Source: an uncultured Gemmatimonadota bacterium (lineage in GTDB: Bacteria; Gemmatimonadota; Gemmatimonadetes; Gemmatimonadales; Gemmatimonadaceae). From it: a stretch of DNA of 13,821 nt. Made by a program: the position numbers and the translations under genes. How positions within the stretch are numbered: position 1 is the first letter of the stretch; every line of letters begins with the position of its first letter. The stretch lies in the NCBI GenBank assembly GCA_946479895.1, contig CAMLHT010000094.1:1-13821 (forward strand). The letters are read 5' to 3'. The notes beneath the pieces were generated by a model. The model was not told the origin of the DNA and ran no database searches. It saw nothing but the letters and a program-made list of their open reading frames with translations. This document shows positions 7,424 to 13,821 of this stretch, in pieces.

Positions 7424-7512
7424 CACGGAAGAAACGACAGGAAACGGAAGCGACGGCACCCTGTGGTACCGACCAGAGAGCCCGTTTCCGGTTGTTCCCG
7501 TTTGTTTCCGTG
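7424..7512. repeat. Imperfect inverted repeat of 'ggaaacgg / ccgtttcc' units
   Basis: Left-arm segments cacggaa (7424-7430), aaacg (7432-7436) and ggaaacgg (7440-7447) are complementary in order to ttccgtg (7506-7512), cgttt (7499-7503) and ccgtttcc (7482-7489), with small unpaired gaps and a loop of about 34 bases. It lies downstream of the phosphatase gene (stop at 7582) and upstream of the propeller promoter. It may act as a terminator for the phosphatase transcript or be a dispersed repeat. The rest of the intergenic stretch, 7348-7423 and 7513-7581, shows nothing recognisable. Confidence 0.6.
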
Positions 7513-7581
7513 TAAGGAAGGTGCGGACCATCCCGGAGAGACCGGAGCCACACGCGAAGAAGACTTTCCTTGTACGACGGG

Positions 7582-8775
7582 TTATTCCACGACGACCGTG
7601 GGCGCGCCCTCGTCCTCGCCGCCGCCCGGCGTGGCGGCCTTCTCGCCCGTCTTCCCCTCGTCGGCCTTCTTCTCCTCGTGAACGGCCGGCAGCGCTTCGG
7701 GCATGATCCAGCCCTGTTCCGCCGCATGTCGCGCCGCCGCCGCGCTGTCGTCCGCGAGCACCATCGTCGACCCGTCCTTCAGCACCTCTTCGGCGAGCGC
7801 CTGCACGGCCGCCGACCGCTCCGGATTCGGGTCGACGTTCCGGATGTAGATCGCCATCACCCGGCCGGGATACGCCTTCACGATCTCGCGATAGATCTCC
7901 GGATCCTTCTGGCTCGTGTCCCCGATGAGGATGAACGGCAGCGACGGATTCGCGTCCATGATCTCGCGGATCAGCGGCTCCTTGTGCGTCCTCAATCGAC
8001 TCGACGTGAGCGCGTCGGCACTCACGTCCCAGTCCCGGAGACAGATCGGCCCGTCGGGAATCCCCTGAAGATCCAGGAATTCGGAAATCAGGTCGTGGAT
8101 GTTCCACGGACTGCTCGACACGTAGTAGATCGGGTTGCGGCGCTTCCCGTCCACGCCACGCTCCAGCGCGCGGTAGAGCTCCATCACCCCGGGAAAGGGC
8201 AGTCGCGTGCGCGCGTTGCCGAGCATGATCGTGCGGACGGCGAGGAGGAAGTTGCTGACGCGCGACTGGATCACCGTGTCGTCGATGTCGCTGATGACGC
8301 CGAACGCCGCTTCGGGTGTCGCCAGGCGGACCTTCGCCTTCGCGACGATCTCGCGACCGTCATCCTTCGGCGCGATCAGCCGCAGCCCGGCCTCGACCCA
8401 CGGCTCGCTCGCCGCGATGGGTGTCGCGAGTGTCACCCATCCCCGGAAGAATCCTTCGGCGTCGGCCTCGAGCTCGGCCCGCGTGCCGGCGATGGAGACT
8501 TCCACGCGCGCCCGTGGAATCGGGTGCGCGCGAATCCGCTTGTACGTGTTGAGGAGGTTCCGGACGGTGCCGTCCGTCTCCGCCGAGCGGCCAATGTTCT
8601 GGCACCGCAGCACCCGCCCCTGCACCAGGATCCGGCTCGCGTTACCGAACCCGCGATAAGCCTCGATCTCGATCGGCCCGTCGGCGCCGATCAGCACGAG
8701 TTTGCCGCCGCGCGTGAGGTCCTCGCGCAGCTCACCGGCGAGCTTGTTGAGGTTGTCGAGCCAGTTTCCGGCCAT
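7582..8775 (-). CDS. App1/DUF2183 family HAD-type phosphatase
   Basis: The 397-residue protein has a HAD-like phosphatase domain of the App1/LNS2 (DUF2183) type, named after the yeast actin-patch phosphatidate phosphatase. Motif I is ISDIDDTVIQS (161-171), with nucleophile Asp163 and acid/base Asp165. Motif II is YYVSSSPWN (217-225), motif III is Lys265 in THKEPLI, and motif IV is LIGDTSQKDPEIY (283-295) with Asp286 and Asp291. All expected residues are present, so it should be active. Phosphatidate as substrate is inferred from the family. Residues 1-155 form a beta-rich N-terminal domain, as in other bacterial members. The tail (366-397) is Glu/Lys/Gly-rich and looks disordered. There is no signal peptide or membrane segment, so it is probably cytoplasmic or peripheral to the inner membrane. 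It starts 9 bases after the transglycosylase stop, so the two are very likely one transcript. Confidence 0.9.
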   Translation of the reverse strand: MAGNWLDNLNKLAGELREDLTRGGKLVLIGADGPIEIEAYRGFGNASRILVQGRVLRCQNIGRSAETDGTVRNLLNTYKRIRAHPIPRARVEVSIAGTRAELEADAEGFFRGWVTLATPIAASEPWVEAGLRLIAPKDDGREIVAKAKVRLATPEAAFGVISDIDDTVIQSRVSNFLLAVRTIMLGNARTRLPFPGVMELYRALERGVDGKRRNPIYYVSSSPWNIHDLISEFLDLQGIPDGPICLRDWDVSADALTSSRLRTHKEPLIREIMDANPSLPFILIGDTSQKDPEIYREIVKAYPGRVMAIYIRNVDPNPERSAAVQALAEEVLKDGSTMVLADDSAAAARHAAEQGWIMPEALPAVHEEKKADEGKTGEKAATPGGGEDEGAPTVVVE

Positions 8776-8784
8776 GCCCGGAGT

Positions 8785-9792
8785 CTAGGGCCTTTTTCCC
8801 GACGTGGTCGGCTTCCTTGCCGTGGTCTTGCTGGTCGTGGCCTTCTTCGCCGTGGTCCTGCTGGCCGTGGGCTTCTTCGCCACCGGCTTCTTCACGGTGG
8901 TCTTCTTCTTCACCGCCTTCACCGGCGCCTTCGTCTTCACCTTGTCGGCCTTCGCCGCCTTGGGCGGCGCCGCCTTCACGGCCGAAAGGTCGACCGTCCC
9001 GCCCAGGGAGTCGACCTTCAGGCCGTACTTCGTCGGATCGTTCCCGACGCGCGCGGTCGCGATGAGCTTCGGCACGTAGTCCTGCGTTTCCTTCGGCAGC
9101 TTCGGCATGATGAGGAAGAAGTCCTCGTCCGTGCCTTTCGTCTTGCCGGTCGTCTTGCGCAGCGCCTTCGAGACCGTCCCGCCGCCGGAGTTGTACGCCG
9201 CGGCCGCGAGATACCATGATCCGAAGCGATCCTTGAGCTGCTGGAGGTACGTGAGCGCGGCGTCCGTCGCCTTTGCCGGATCGGTGCGGTCATCGGTCCC
9301 GCCGCGCACGGTGAGCCCGAATTCGCGGGCCGTCGCGGCCATGAACTGCCACATCCCCTTCGCCTTCACGCGCGACGTCGCGTTGGGATTGAAGTTGGAC
9401 TCGATCATCGCGAGGTAGATCAGGTCGGCGGGCATCTTCCGCTCTTCGAGCTTGCCCTTGATCATGTCCTCGTACTGCGACTTCTTCGCGAGCGTCTGCT
9501 CGACGCCGCGCTTCGAGCCCGGCGACGTCAATCGCTGGATCCAGGTGGCAATCCTGTCGTGCTCCACGCCCGCGTCGAGTATCGCCCATGGCTTCGCAGC
9601 GGCCTCGACCTTGGGGGTCAGGACCTCGGCGAAAGGCCGCTCGGCGATCTTCGGCTTCGGCAGGAAGCGTGTGTTTTCGAGTGTGCCGACGGCGAACACG
9701 GCACCGACCGCTATGATCGCGGCCCGTGCGCCGTAGCGCCTGGCGAAGCGGCTCAGGCCGCCCTGCGACTTAGTAGTGGATGTCGTTGGCAT
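8785..9792 (-). CDS. MltD-type membrane-anchored lytic transglycosylase with lysine-rich tail
   Basis: The product (335 aa) has a short basic N-terminus, one membrane segment (about 23-38, AAIIAVGAVFAVG) that anchors it facing the periplasm, and an SLT domain of the MltD kind: catalytic Glu131 in LAMIESNFNPNA, KGMWQFMAATAREFGL at 145-160, DDRTDP at 167-172, AAAAYNSGGG at 196-205 and LPKETQDYVPKLIA at 232-245. It should cleave the MurNAc-GlcNAc bond of peptidoglycan to leave 1,6-anhydro ends. MltD usually ends in LysM repeats; here they are replaced by a 65-residue Lys/Thr/Ala/Pro tail (271-335) with a duplicated 10-residue unit. That tail could bind the polyanionic wall or simply be disordered. 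It is the first gene of a two-gene unit with the App1-like phosphatase and is divergent from the gene at 9929. The ATG at 9792 is the only start upstream of the membrane segment. Confidence 0.92.
   Translation of the reverse strand: MPTTSTTKSQGGLSRFARRYGARAAIIAVGAVFAVGTLENTRFLPKPKIAERPFAEVLTPKVEAAAKPWAILDAGVEHDRIATWIQRLTSPGSKRGVEQTLAKKSQYEDMIKGKLEERKMPADLIYLAMIESNFNPNATSRVKAKGMWQFMAATAREFGLTVRGGTDDRTDPAKATDAALTYLQQLKDRFGSWYLAAAAYNSGGGTVSKALRKTTGKTKGTDEDFFLIMPKLPKETQDYVPKLIATARVGNDPTKYGLKVDSLGGTVDLSAVKAAPPKAAKADKVKTKAPVKAVKKKTTVKKPVAKKPTASRTTAKKATTSKTTARKPTTSGKRP
8803..8862 (-). repeat. 30-bp tandem duplication coding the transglycosylase tail
   Basis: Two adjacent 30-bp units (8833-8862 and 8803-8832) match at about 23 of 30 positions. 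They encode the decapeptides SRTTAKKATT and SKTTARKPTT, residues 311-330 of the lytic transglycosylase. The preceding segment (TTVKKPVAKKPTA) is related but less regular. The repeat is in frame and explains the 'cgtggtc' and 'cttct' periodicity visible on the plus strand here. Confidence 0.7.
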
Positions 9793-9797
9793 ACTTG

Positions 9798-9803
9798 ATT
9801 TTA
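9798..9803 (-). promoter_or_regulatory. Candidate -10 box right before the transglycosylase ATG
   Basis: On the minus strand TAAAAT (5 of 6 to the consensus) ends only 5 bases before the ATG at 9792, in an otherwise GC-rich context. The best -35 at 17-base spacing is CTGCAA (9821-9826), which is poor. If this is the real -10, transcription would begin at or next to the ATG, giving a leaderless mRNA; no Shine-Dalgarno is visible. It could also be a chance AT-rich patch. Confidence 0.35.
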
Positions 9804-9928
9804 CGCCACTTTTCGGCGCATTGCAGGCTTGCGGTAAGCGTCACGCGGAGGGGTGGGACTCGCGGGCTCACGAAAGCCGTTTCCGGGGTCGTCGCCGAGC
9901 AGAATGGACGCATTCACAAACATCTGTC

Positions 9929-10384
9929 ATGGCGATAATCGGGCCCTCGCGACGTGGAAGGAACGACTGGACGCCCGTGTTTGCCGGTGACAAAGATCAC
10001 ACGCGTAAGTTGTTGACGGACACCAACTTGCGGCGCGCATCCTGCTATGAATACGCCTCGGAGGATCTGCACGCAGAAGTGCCGGTCTCCGAAGGTGGTA
10101 TCGCAGTGGGGGGCATCGTGCAGCGTCGCGACAGCAAGGACAACTGGGGCACATCGAAGGCTCGCAACACGATCGGCGGGCGGCGCGCGGCAATGCGCGT
10201 CGTGATGGACCGACTCAACGGGATGGTGGTCGTCTACGAGACCGACCCGACAATGCTGGAAGCCGGCCCGCGTACCCTGGTCTTCGAGACGCAGACCGGC
10301 GTCAGCCGGCTCGAGCGATTCCCCGAGGACTGGCGCCGGATGTCGGACGAAGCGCTCCTGGCGCTTCGCGTCCCGCATTCCTGA
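9929..10384 (+). CDS. Unrecognised protein, 151 aa
   Basis: I do not recognise this protein. The frame is open back to 9776, but the upstream part is arginine-rich and overlaps the 5' end and promoter region of the divergent transglycosylase gene, so the ATG at 9929 (MAIIGPSRRG) is the more likely start; no Shine-Dalgarno is evident. The 151 residues look like a folded soluble protein: no signal peptide, no membrane segment, mixed charged and hydrophobic segments (VPVSEGGIAVGGIVQRRDS at 51-69, AAMRVVMDRLNGMVVVYETD at 87-106, RTLVFETQTGVSRLERFPED at 115-134). The C-terminal third has a beta-strand then helix pattern. Codon choice is a little less G/C-ending than in neighbours, which could mean transfer or weak constraint. 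It converges on the TonB-type gene with only 6 bases between stop codons. Confidence 0.6.
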   Translation: MAIIGPSRRGRNDWTPVFAGDKDHTRKLLTDTNLRRASCYEYASEDLHAEVPVSEGGIAVGGIVQRRDSKDNWGTSKARNTIGGRRAAMRVVMDRLNGMVVVYETDPTMLEAGPRTLVFETQTGVSRLERFPEDWRRMSDEALLALRVPHS

Positions 10385-10405
10385 TTCGGCTCACCTGAGC
10401 CTGAA
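10385..10405. terminator. Small hairpin at a convergent gene junction
   Basis: ggctc (10388-10392) pairs with gagcc (10397-10401) around a 4-base loop, extended by ttc/gaa with one bulged base. It lies in the 6-base gap between the convergent genes ending at 10384 and 10391 and runs into the end of the TonB-type gene. A weak bidirectional terminator is possible; there is no T-run on either strand. Confidence 0.3.
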
Positions 10406-11095
10406 CTGAAAGGGCATCATCGCCAGCGCCGGCACCTTCCGGTTGCCCGCCTGCGATGGATTGAATCGAAAGCGGGCGATCGCTTCACGCACGGCGGCGG
10501 TGAACGCCTCGTGCGTCGAGCTGACGATCTCGAGCGACGCCATGTCCACGCGGCCCAGCGTGTCGACCACGAACTTCACGACCACCGATCCGTCGATCCC
10601 GGCCCGGCGCAGCGATTCCGGATACCTCGGCGGAACCGGATCCTCACGCAGTCGCATCATGACGTCGTTGGCGGTCCACATCTCGGCGTCCGTTCCTCCG
10701 CTCGCCGCGGGCGCGGCGCAATCGCGATAGCAGAGCAGGTTTCCCGGCGCGACGCGCCGGGCGGAGAAGTCGACCGGCGTCGCCTCGCGCGTGAGGTCGA
10801 TGGGCGGGATCTCTGTCGGAACCACGGCCGGCGTGAGCAGCACGAGCGCGCGCGGTGCCGTCGCGATCGCCGGGGCCGCGAGAGGCGTGGACTTCGGCTG
10901 CTCGACTGGGCGCCGGATCATGGGGTCGAACACCACCGGCTGGACGCGCGGCTCGGCCGCCGGCGTGCCGATCGTCTCGCGCGCGGTGACGACGCCTGCC
11001 CAGCCGATCAGGGCCGCGTGGATCATGACGCTCGCCACCGAGCTGCCCGTGCGTCGCGCGCGTGCCGCGCGCGATTCGATGAGGGTGCTGAACAT
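10391..11095 (-). CDS. TonB-type energy transducer
   Basis: The 234-residue protein has the TonB layout: short basic cytoplasmic N-terminus, one membrane segment (about 18-36, SSVASVMIHAALIGWAGVV), a Pro/Ala-rich periplasmic linker (45-120), and a TonB C-terminal domain (about 150-234). The domain shows PPRYPESLRRAGIDGSVVVK at 155-174, VDTLGRVD at 177-184, and FTAAVREAIARFRFNPSQ followed by a final PFQFRLR. Such proteins carry proton-motive energy from ExbB/ExbD to outer-membrane receptors; neither ExbB/D nor a receptor is in the window. Two cysteines in the linker (Cys122 and Cys126, LCYRDC) could form a disulfide. The start is supported by gggag about 8 bases upstream. The N-terminal MFSTLIESRA resembles TonB proteins I associate with Gemmatimonadota. 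Confidence 0.88.
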   Translation of the reverse strand: MFSTLIESRAARARRTGSSVASVMIHAALIGWAGVVTARETIGTPAAEPRVQPVVFDPMIRRPVEQPKSTPLAAPAIATAPRALVLLTPAVVPTEIPPIDLTREATPVDFSARRVAPGNLLCYRDCAAPAASGGTDAEMWTANDVMMRLREDPVPPRYPESLRRAGIDGSVVVKFVVDTLGRVDMASLEIVSSTHEAFTAAVREAIARFRFNPSQAGNRKVPALAMMPFQFRLR

Positions 11096-11224
11096 GGAAC
11101 GCTCCCGTTGGTCGTTGGCGCAACGCTACGCCACCGGGATGAACCGCTCATTGCCCGCCGATGAAGCCCGCCTGATTTGACGATGACGGGATCGTGATGC
11201 CGGGATTACGGCACGATGAACGCG

Positions 11225-11521
11225 CTAGCGGCTCTTCTTTCTCTTCCGGGGCCGCGGCGGCCGATGCCCCGTCGCCTCCTTCCATGCCGCTCCCGCGCCA
11301 CCACGAGCGAGGATCACCGCCGCTCCGGCGAGCGCGCCGGTCACCGCGCCGAAGAGCAGCGCCGGCGCCCAGTCGAAGTCGCGATCCGTCGGATCCTCGG
11401 GCGGATCGTTTCCGGCCGCGAGCTCCCAGGATTTCGCCGCGCCCAATGTCACGAGCTGGCTGGCCGCGAAGCTCGCGAGGCCGGCGACGGCGAGCCAGCG
11501 ATGGCGTTCGTCGATCTTCAT
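11225..11521 (-). CDS. DUF4235-like small membrane protein, 98 aa
   Basis: The 98-residue product has two hydrophobic segments (about 9-29 and 51-70) joined by an acidic linker (NDPPEDPTDRDFDWAPALL) and ends in a strongly basic tail (RPPRPRKRKKSR). The pattern of helix, acidic loop, helix with glycines, then K-EATGHRP matches DUF4235, a family of small integral membrane proteins of unknown function. By charge, the basic C-terminus should be cytoplasmic. Only a distant gagg precedes the ATG at 11521. It is in the same direction as the TonB-type gene, but the 129-base gap shows no shared signal. The region between them (11096-11224) has no feature beyond the TonB ribosome binding site. Confidence 0.75.
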   Translation of the reverse strand: MKIDERHRWLAVAGLASFAASQLVTLGAAKSWELAAGNDPPEDPTDRDFDWAPALLFGAVTGALAGAAVILARGGAGAAWKEATGHRPPRPRKRKKSR

Positions 11522-11613
11522 GCTTCACGGACCTCGCAACAGCGGTGCCGGGATCAGGCGTTTGCCGGGAAGGGCCCGGGCTCTTGCACCGTGGCTTAGG
11601 CTCAAGAGGTTCG

Positions 11614-12249
11614 ATGACTCTCCTCCCCGGGCACCAGACCATCGAGACGGAGCGACTGGTCCTGCGGCGAATCACGCCGGACGACCTTCCGTTTTTCGCG
11701 CGCATACACGCCGATCCCGACGTCGCCGTGTATCTCTCGCACGGCCGCCCGCGCCTTCTGGAGGAAACCCGTGGCTGGATGGACGCGCTCCTCGAGTCGT
11801 ACCGCGCGCTCGGCCTCGGCCAGCTCGCGATCACGCGAAAGGCCGGCGGCGAGCTGATCGGGCGGTGCGGCCTCAGTTACCTCGAGACCGATCCGGCTCC
11901 CGCCGCCGATGGCAGCAGGCTTGGCTACTACTTCCCGGCGCGCGCGCCGACCACCGTGCAACCGCATGTCGAGTCGGAGCTGGGCTACACGCTCGACCCG
12001 GCGGCGTGGGGCCAGGGCTACGCGACCGAGGCGGTGAGCGCCGTCTGGAGCTACGTCCAGCGCCACCGGGCCGGCGAGCGCGTCGTCTCGCTGATCCATC
12101 CGGACAACACGCGCTCGCGCAAGCTCGCCGGCCGGTTCGGCGTGAGGCTGGTGGACCGCGTCACGCTGTGGGACCGGCTGTTCGACCGCTACGCCTGGCC
12201 GACGGGGAACAACCCTTCGACGGACAGGTATCGCTCGCCGGTATCGTAG
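11614..12249 (+). CDS. GNAT family N-acetyltransferase (RimJ/RimL type)
   Basis: The 211-residue protein is an acetyl-CoA-dependent N-acetyltransferase of the RimJ/RimL (Acetyltransf_3) type. It opens with [20 protein letters not shown] (11-30), has a central strand [20 protein letters not shown] (70-89), motif A with the acetyl-CoA loop [11 protein letters not shown] (131-141), and motif B with [20 protein letters not shown] (161-180). A short insertion (93-120) lies before motif A. The substrate is unknown; members modify ribosomal protein N-termini, antibiotics or small amines. The frame is open far upstream, but the ATG at 11614 is the start: aagagg sits 4 bases before it and the conserved domain begins right after. 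The last 20 codons or so overlap the 3' end of cysK on the other strand by 61 bases, so the tail YRSPVS is probably unconstrained. Confidence 0.9.
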   Translation: MTLLPGHQTIETERLVLRRITPDDLPFFARIHADPDVAVYLSHGRPRLLEETRGWMDALLESYRALGLGQLAITRKAGGELIGRCGLSYLETDPAPAADGSRLGYYFPARAPTTVQPHVESELGYTLDPAAWGQGYATEAVSAVWSYVQRHRAGERVVSLIHPDNTRSRKLAGRFGVRLVDRVTLWDRLFDRYAWPTGNNPSTDRYRSPVS

Positions 12250-13112
12250 CAGAAGGCGAGGATGCGGCTCCGGGGCGGCAGCTCCGGCAGCTTCTTGTGC
12301 ACGGCCGCCAGGGTCGCGCCCGATGACGGCCCGACGAAGATCCCTTCCTCCCGCGCGGCGCGGCGCGCGAACTCGAAGGCGTCTTCCTCGCTGACCGAGA
12401 TCGTCCCGTCGAGGGTCTCGCGATTGAGCACCGCCGGGATGAAGCCGGTGCCGATCCCCTGGAGCTTGTGGGGCGAATGCTCGCCGCCGGCGATCACCGA
12501 CGATTTCTCCGGCTCGACGGCGAAGGTCTTCATCTTCGGGAACTTCTTCTTCAGCACCTCGCTGACGCCCGTGATGTGGCCGCCGGTGCCTACACCGGTG
12601 ATGAGGTAGTCGATGCCCTCCGGAAAATCCCTGAGGATCTCCTGGGCGGTGGTCTTCCGGTGCGCCTCGGCGTTGGCCGGATTCTCGAACTGATGCGGGA
12701 TCCACGACGACCGGTGCTGCGCCGCCAGCTCCTGCGCGCGGGCGATCGAGCCCTTGATGCCCAGCTCGCGCGGCGTGAGCTCCACGGTGGCGCCGAGGGC
12801 GGCGAGCACGCGCCGGCGCTCGATGGACATCGAGTCCGGCATGATGAGGATCAGCCGGTACCCCTTCACCGCGGCGACCATGGCGAGGCCGATGCCCGTG
12901 TTGCCCGACGTCGGCTCGATGATCACCGAATCCTTCGTGAGGACGCCGCGGCGCTCGGCATCCTCGATCATCTCGAGCCCGATGCGGTCCTTGATGCTGC
13001 CACCCGGGTTCGCCCGCTCGAGCTTGAGCCACACCTCCGCCTTGCCGAAGAGGCGGTTGATGCGGACGTGCGGCGTATCGCCTATCGTTTCGAGGATGTT
13101 GTCGTATCGCAT
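12189..13112 (-). CDS. cysK: Cysteine synthase (O-acetylserine sulfhydrylase)
   Basis: This pyridoxal-phosphate enzyme makes cysteine from O-acetylserine and sulfide in the cytoplasm, the last step of sulfur assimilation. All core motifs of the CysK fold are present: NPGGSIKDR at 35-43 with PLP lysine Lys41, the substrate loop [11 protein letters not shown] at 67-77, the PLP phosphate loop [10 protein letters not shown] at 173-182, [12 protein letters not shown] at 215-226, GPSSGA at 261-266 and the C-terminal [14 protein letters not shown]. At 307 residues it is the usual CysK length. CysM or a cystathionine beta-synthase-type relative cannot be fully excluded. The frame extends to 13277, but [14 protein letters not shown] is the family's normal start, and the longer form would run through the divergent DUF1028 gene. 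No cysE or sulfate genes are near. Its start is only 31 bases from the DUF1028 start. Confidence 0.95.
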   Translation of the reverse strand: MRYDNILETIGDTPHVRINRLFGKAEVWLKLERANPGGSIKDRIGLEMIEDAERRGVLTKDSVIIEPTSGNTGIGLAMVAAVKGYRLILIMPDSMSIERRRVLAALGATVELTPRELGIKGSIARAQELAAQHRSSWIPHQFENPANAEAHRKTTAQEILRDFPEGIDYLITGVGTGGHITGVSEVLKKKFPKMKTFAVEPEKSSVIAGGEHSPHKLQGIGTGFIPAVLNRETLDGTISVSEEDAFEFARRAAREEGIFVGPSSGATLAAVHKKLPELPPRSRILAFCYDTGERYLSVEGLFPVGQA

Positions 13113-13143
13113 TTTCACGAGCCGGGAAATCGGAGTACGGAAT

Positions 13144-13821
13144 ATGGTCAGGCCAGCCACTCGCACAGCATTCGCCCTCCTCGTCATGCTCCTGGCCGGT
13201 TGCGTCACGGCCCGCCGCGACGAGCTGCCGCCGACGGGGACCTTCTCCATCATCGCCTGGGACTCGGCCAGCGGCATGTGGGGAGGCGCCGTGCAGTCAC
13301 GTGTTTACTCCGTCGGCAACGGGGTGCTGTGGGCCGAGGCGAACGTCGGCATCGTGGCCACCCAGGCGATCGTGGACGTGAGCTACGGCCCGCAGGCGCT
13401 GGCGCTGCTGCGCGAGGGGAAGCCGGCGCGCGACGTGGTGAAGGCCGTCTGGGAGCGCGATCCCGATCCGGACACCGTCCGCTGGAGCAAGTACGGTCGT
13501 CAGTTCGCCGTGGTCGACGCGAAGGGGAACGTCGCCGCCTACACCGGGCCGAAGGCGACGGACTGGGCGGGCGACCGGCAGGGTCCGCACGTCACCGTCC
13601 AGGGGAACATCCTCGCCGGGCCCGGCGTCGTGGACTCGATGCTTGCCGCCTACCAGCGCTCGACCGAGCCATTCGCCCTTCGTCTCGTCGCCGCCCTCGA
13701 GGCGGGCCAGGCCGCCGGCGGCGACAAGCGCGGCAAGCAGAGCGCCGCGCTGCTCATCGTGAAGAAGTGCGGCGGCGTCTGGCTGCACAACGACGTCGTG
13801 CTGCGCCTCCAGGTGGACGAC
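13144..13821 (+). CDS. DUF1028 family lipoprotein, 3' end cut by window
   Basis: The frame from ATG 13144 is open to the last base (226 codons visible), so the gene continues past the window. Residues 1-20 are a lipoprotein signal peptide ([10 protein letters not shown], Cys20), preceded by ggag 8 bases before the ATG. The rest is DUF1028, a family related in fold to Ntn hydrolases: [13 protein letters not shown] near 32, [57 protein letters not shown], and [20 protein letters not shown] near 190-209, ending at VVLRLQVDD, normally followed by a proline-rich C-terminal part. Family function is not established, with autoproteolysis or amidase activity proposed from the fold. Membrane anchoring is unusual enough to note, since many DUF1028 proteins are cytoplasmic. 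Confidence 0.9.
   Translation, partial: MVRPATRTAFALLVMLLAGCVTARRDELPPTGTFSIIAWDSASGMWGGAVQSRVYSVGNGVLWAEANVGIVATQAIVDVSYGPQALALLREGKPARDVVKAVWERDPDPDTVRWSKYGRQFAVVDAKGNVAAYTGPKATDWAGDRQGPHVTVQGNILAGPGVVDSMLAAYQRSTEPFALRLVAALEAGQAAGGDKRGKQSAALLIVKKCGGVWLHNDVVLRLQVDD

Noticed and set aside
8803..8900. Short direct repeats as a possible CRISPR or VNTR locus
   Set aside because: The units are in frame, imperfect and adjacent without spacers; they encode the lysine-rich protein tail.
7570..9219. Plus-strand 549-codon frame opposite the phosphatase and transglycosylase
   Set aside because: It spans two well-supported genes in antisense and has low-complexity Arg/Leu/Gly sequence.
11602..13032. 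Minus-strand 476-codon frame across cysK and the acetyltransferase
   Set aside because: It is a frame-shifted reading of cysK joined to antisense of the acetyltransferase, with no domain.
13297..13788. Minus-strand 163-codon frame near the end
   Set aside because: It is antisense to DUF1028, whose motifs are unmistakable.
1..13821. Defence system, secretion system, biosynthetic cluster or mobile island
   Set aside because: Genes alternate in strand and belong to unrelated housekeeping or envelope families; there are no nucleases, transposases, integrases, tRNA boundaries or modular enzymes.

Overview
This window is GC-rich chromosomal DNA (about two thirds G+C by eye) from a Gram-negative-type bacterium, most likely a member of Gemmatimonadota. 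Acidobacteriota is the main alternative. The evidence is a very large secreted Asp-box (BNR/sortilin-type) beta-propeller protein, a short TonB-type energy transducer with a characteristic N-terminus, several lipoprotein or signal-peptide leaders, and intergenic palindromes of kinds I recall as common in soil MAGs of these phyla. The phylum call is inference; there is no rRNA or other marker gene.

Layout. 1-67: half copy of an intergenic 'ctctgcg' repeat. 135-884 (+): secreted DUF5715-like protein with a hedgehog/DD-peptidase-type metal site. 915-1148 (-): 77-aa lipoprotein, convergent with it. 1149-1522: no confident gene; it holds a possible decayed membrane-protein fragment and a strong hairpin repeat. 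1523-2218 (+): YdcF/SanA-type DUF218 protein, then 2252-3943 (+): a 563-aa GT-B glycosyltransferase. 3942-4082: a near-perfect palindrome with 65-bp arms between convergent genes. 4088-7291 (-): 1067-aa Asp-box propeller protein with a recognisable promoter. 7424-7512: another hairpin repeat. 7582-9792 (-): two-gene unit, first an MltD-type lytic transglycosylase, then an App1/DUF2183 phosphatase. 9929-10384 (+): unrecognised 151-aa protein. 10391-11095 (-): TonB-type transducer. 11225-11521 (-): DUF4235-like small membrane protein. 11614-12249 (+): GNAT acetyltransferase whose 3' end overlaps cysK. 12189-13112 (-): cysteine synthase. 13144-13821 (+): DUF1028 lipoprotein, cut by the window end.

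How the genes fit together. Most products act in or on the envelope: a putative peptidoglycan metallopeptidase relative, a lytic transglycosylase, a DUF218 envelope protein, a glycosyltransferase, a TonB transducer, two lipoproteins and the secreted propeller. Except for the YdcF-glycosyltransferase pair and the transglycosylase-phosphatase pair, they are monocistronic and alternate in strand. The window does not look like a single pathway, island or defence system. There is no tRNA, rRNA, transposase, integrase or CRISPR array.

The most unusual content is between the genes: three different inverted-repeat families in under 14 kb, one of them present at least twice. I found no convincing new biochemical system. 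The best leads are the palindromic repeats, the unrecognised 151-aa protein, the transglycosylase-phosphatase pair, and the glycosyltransferase with two large insertions.
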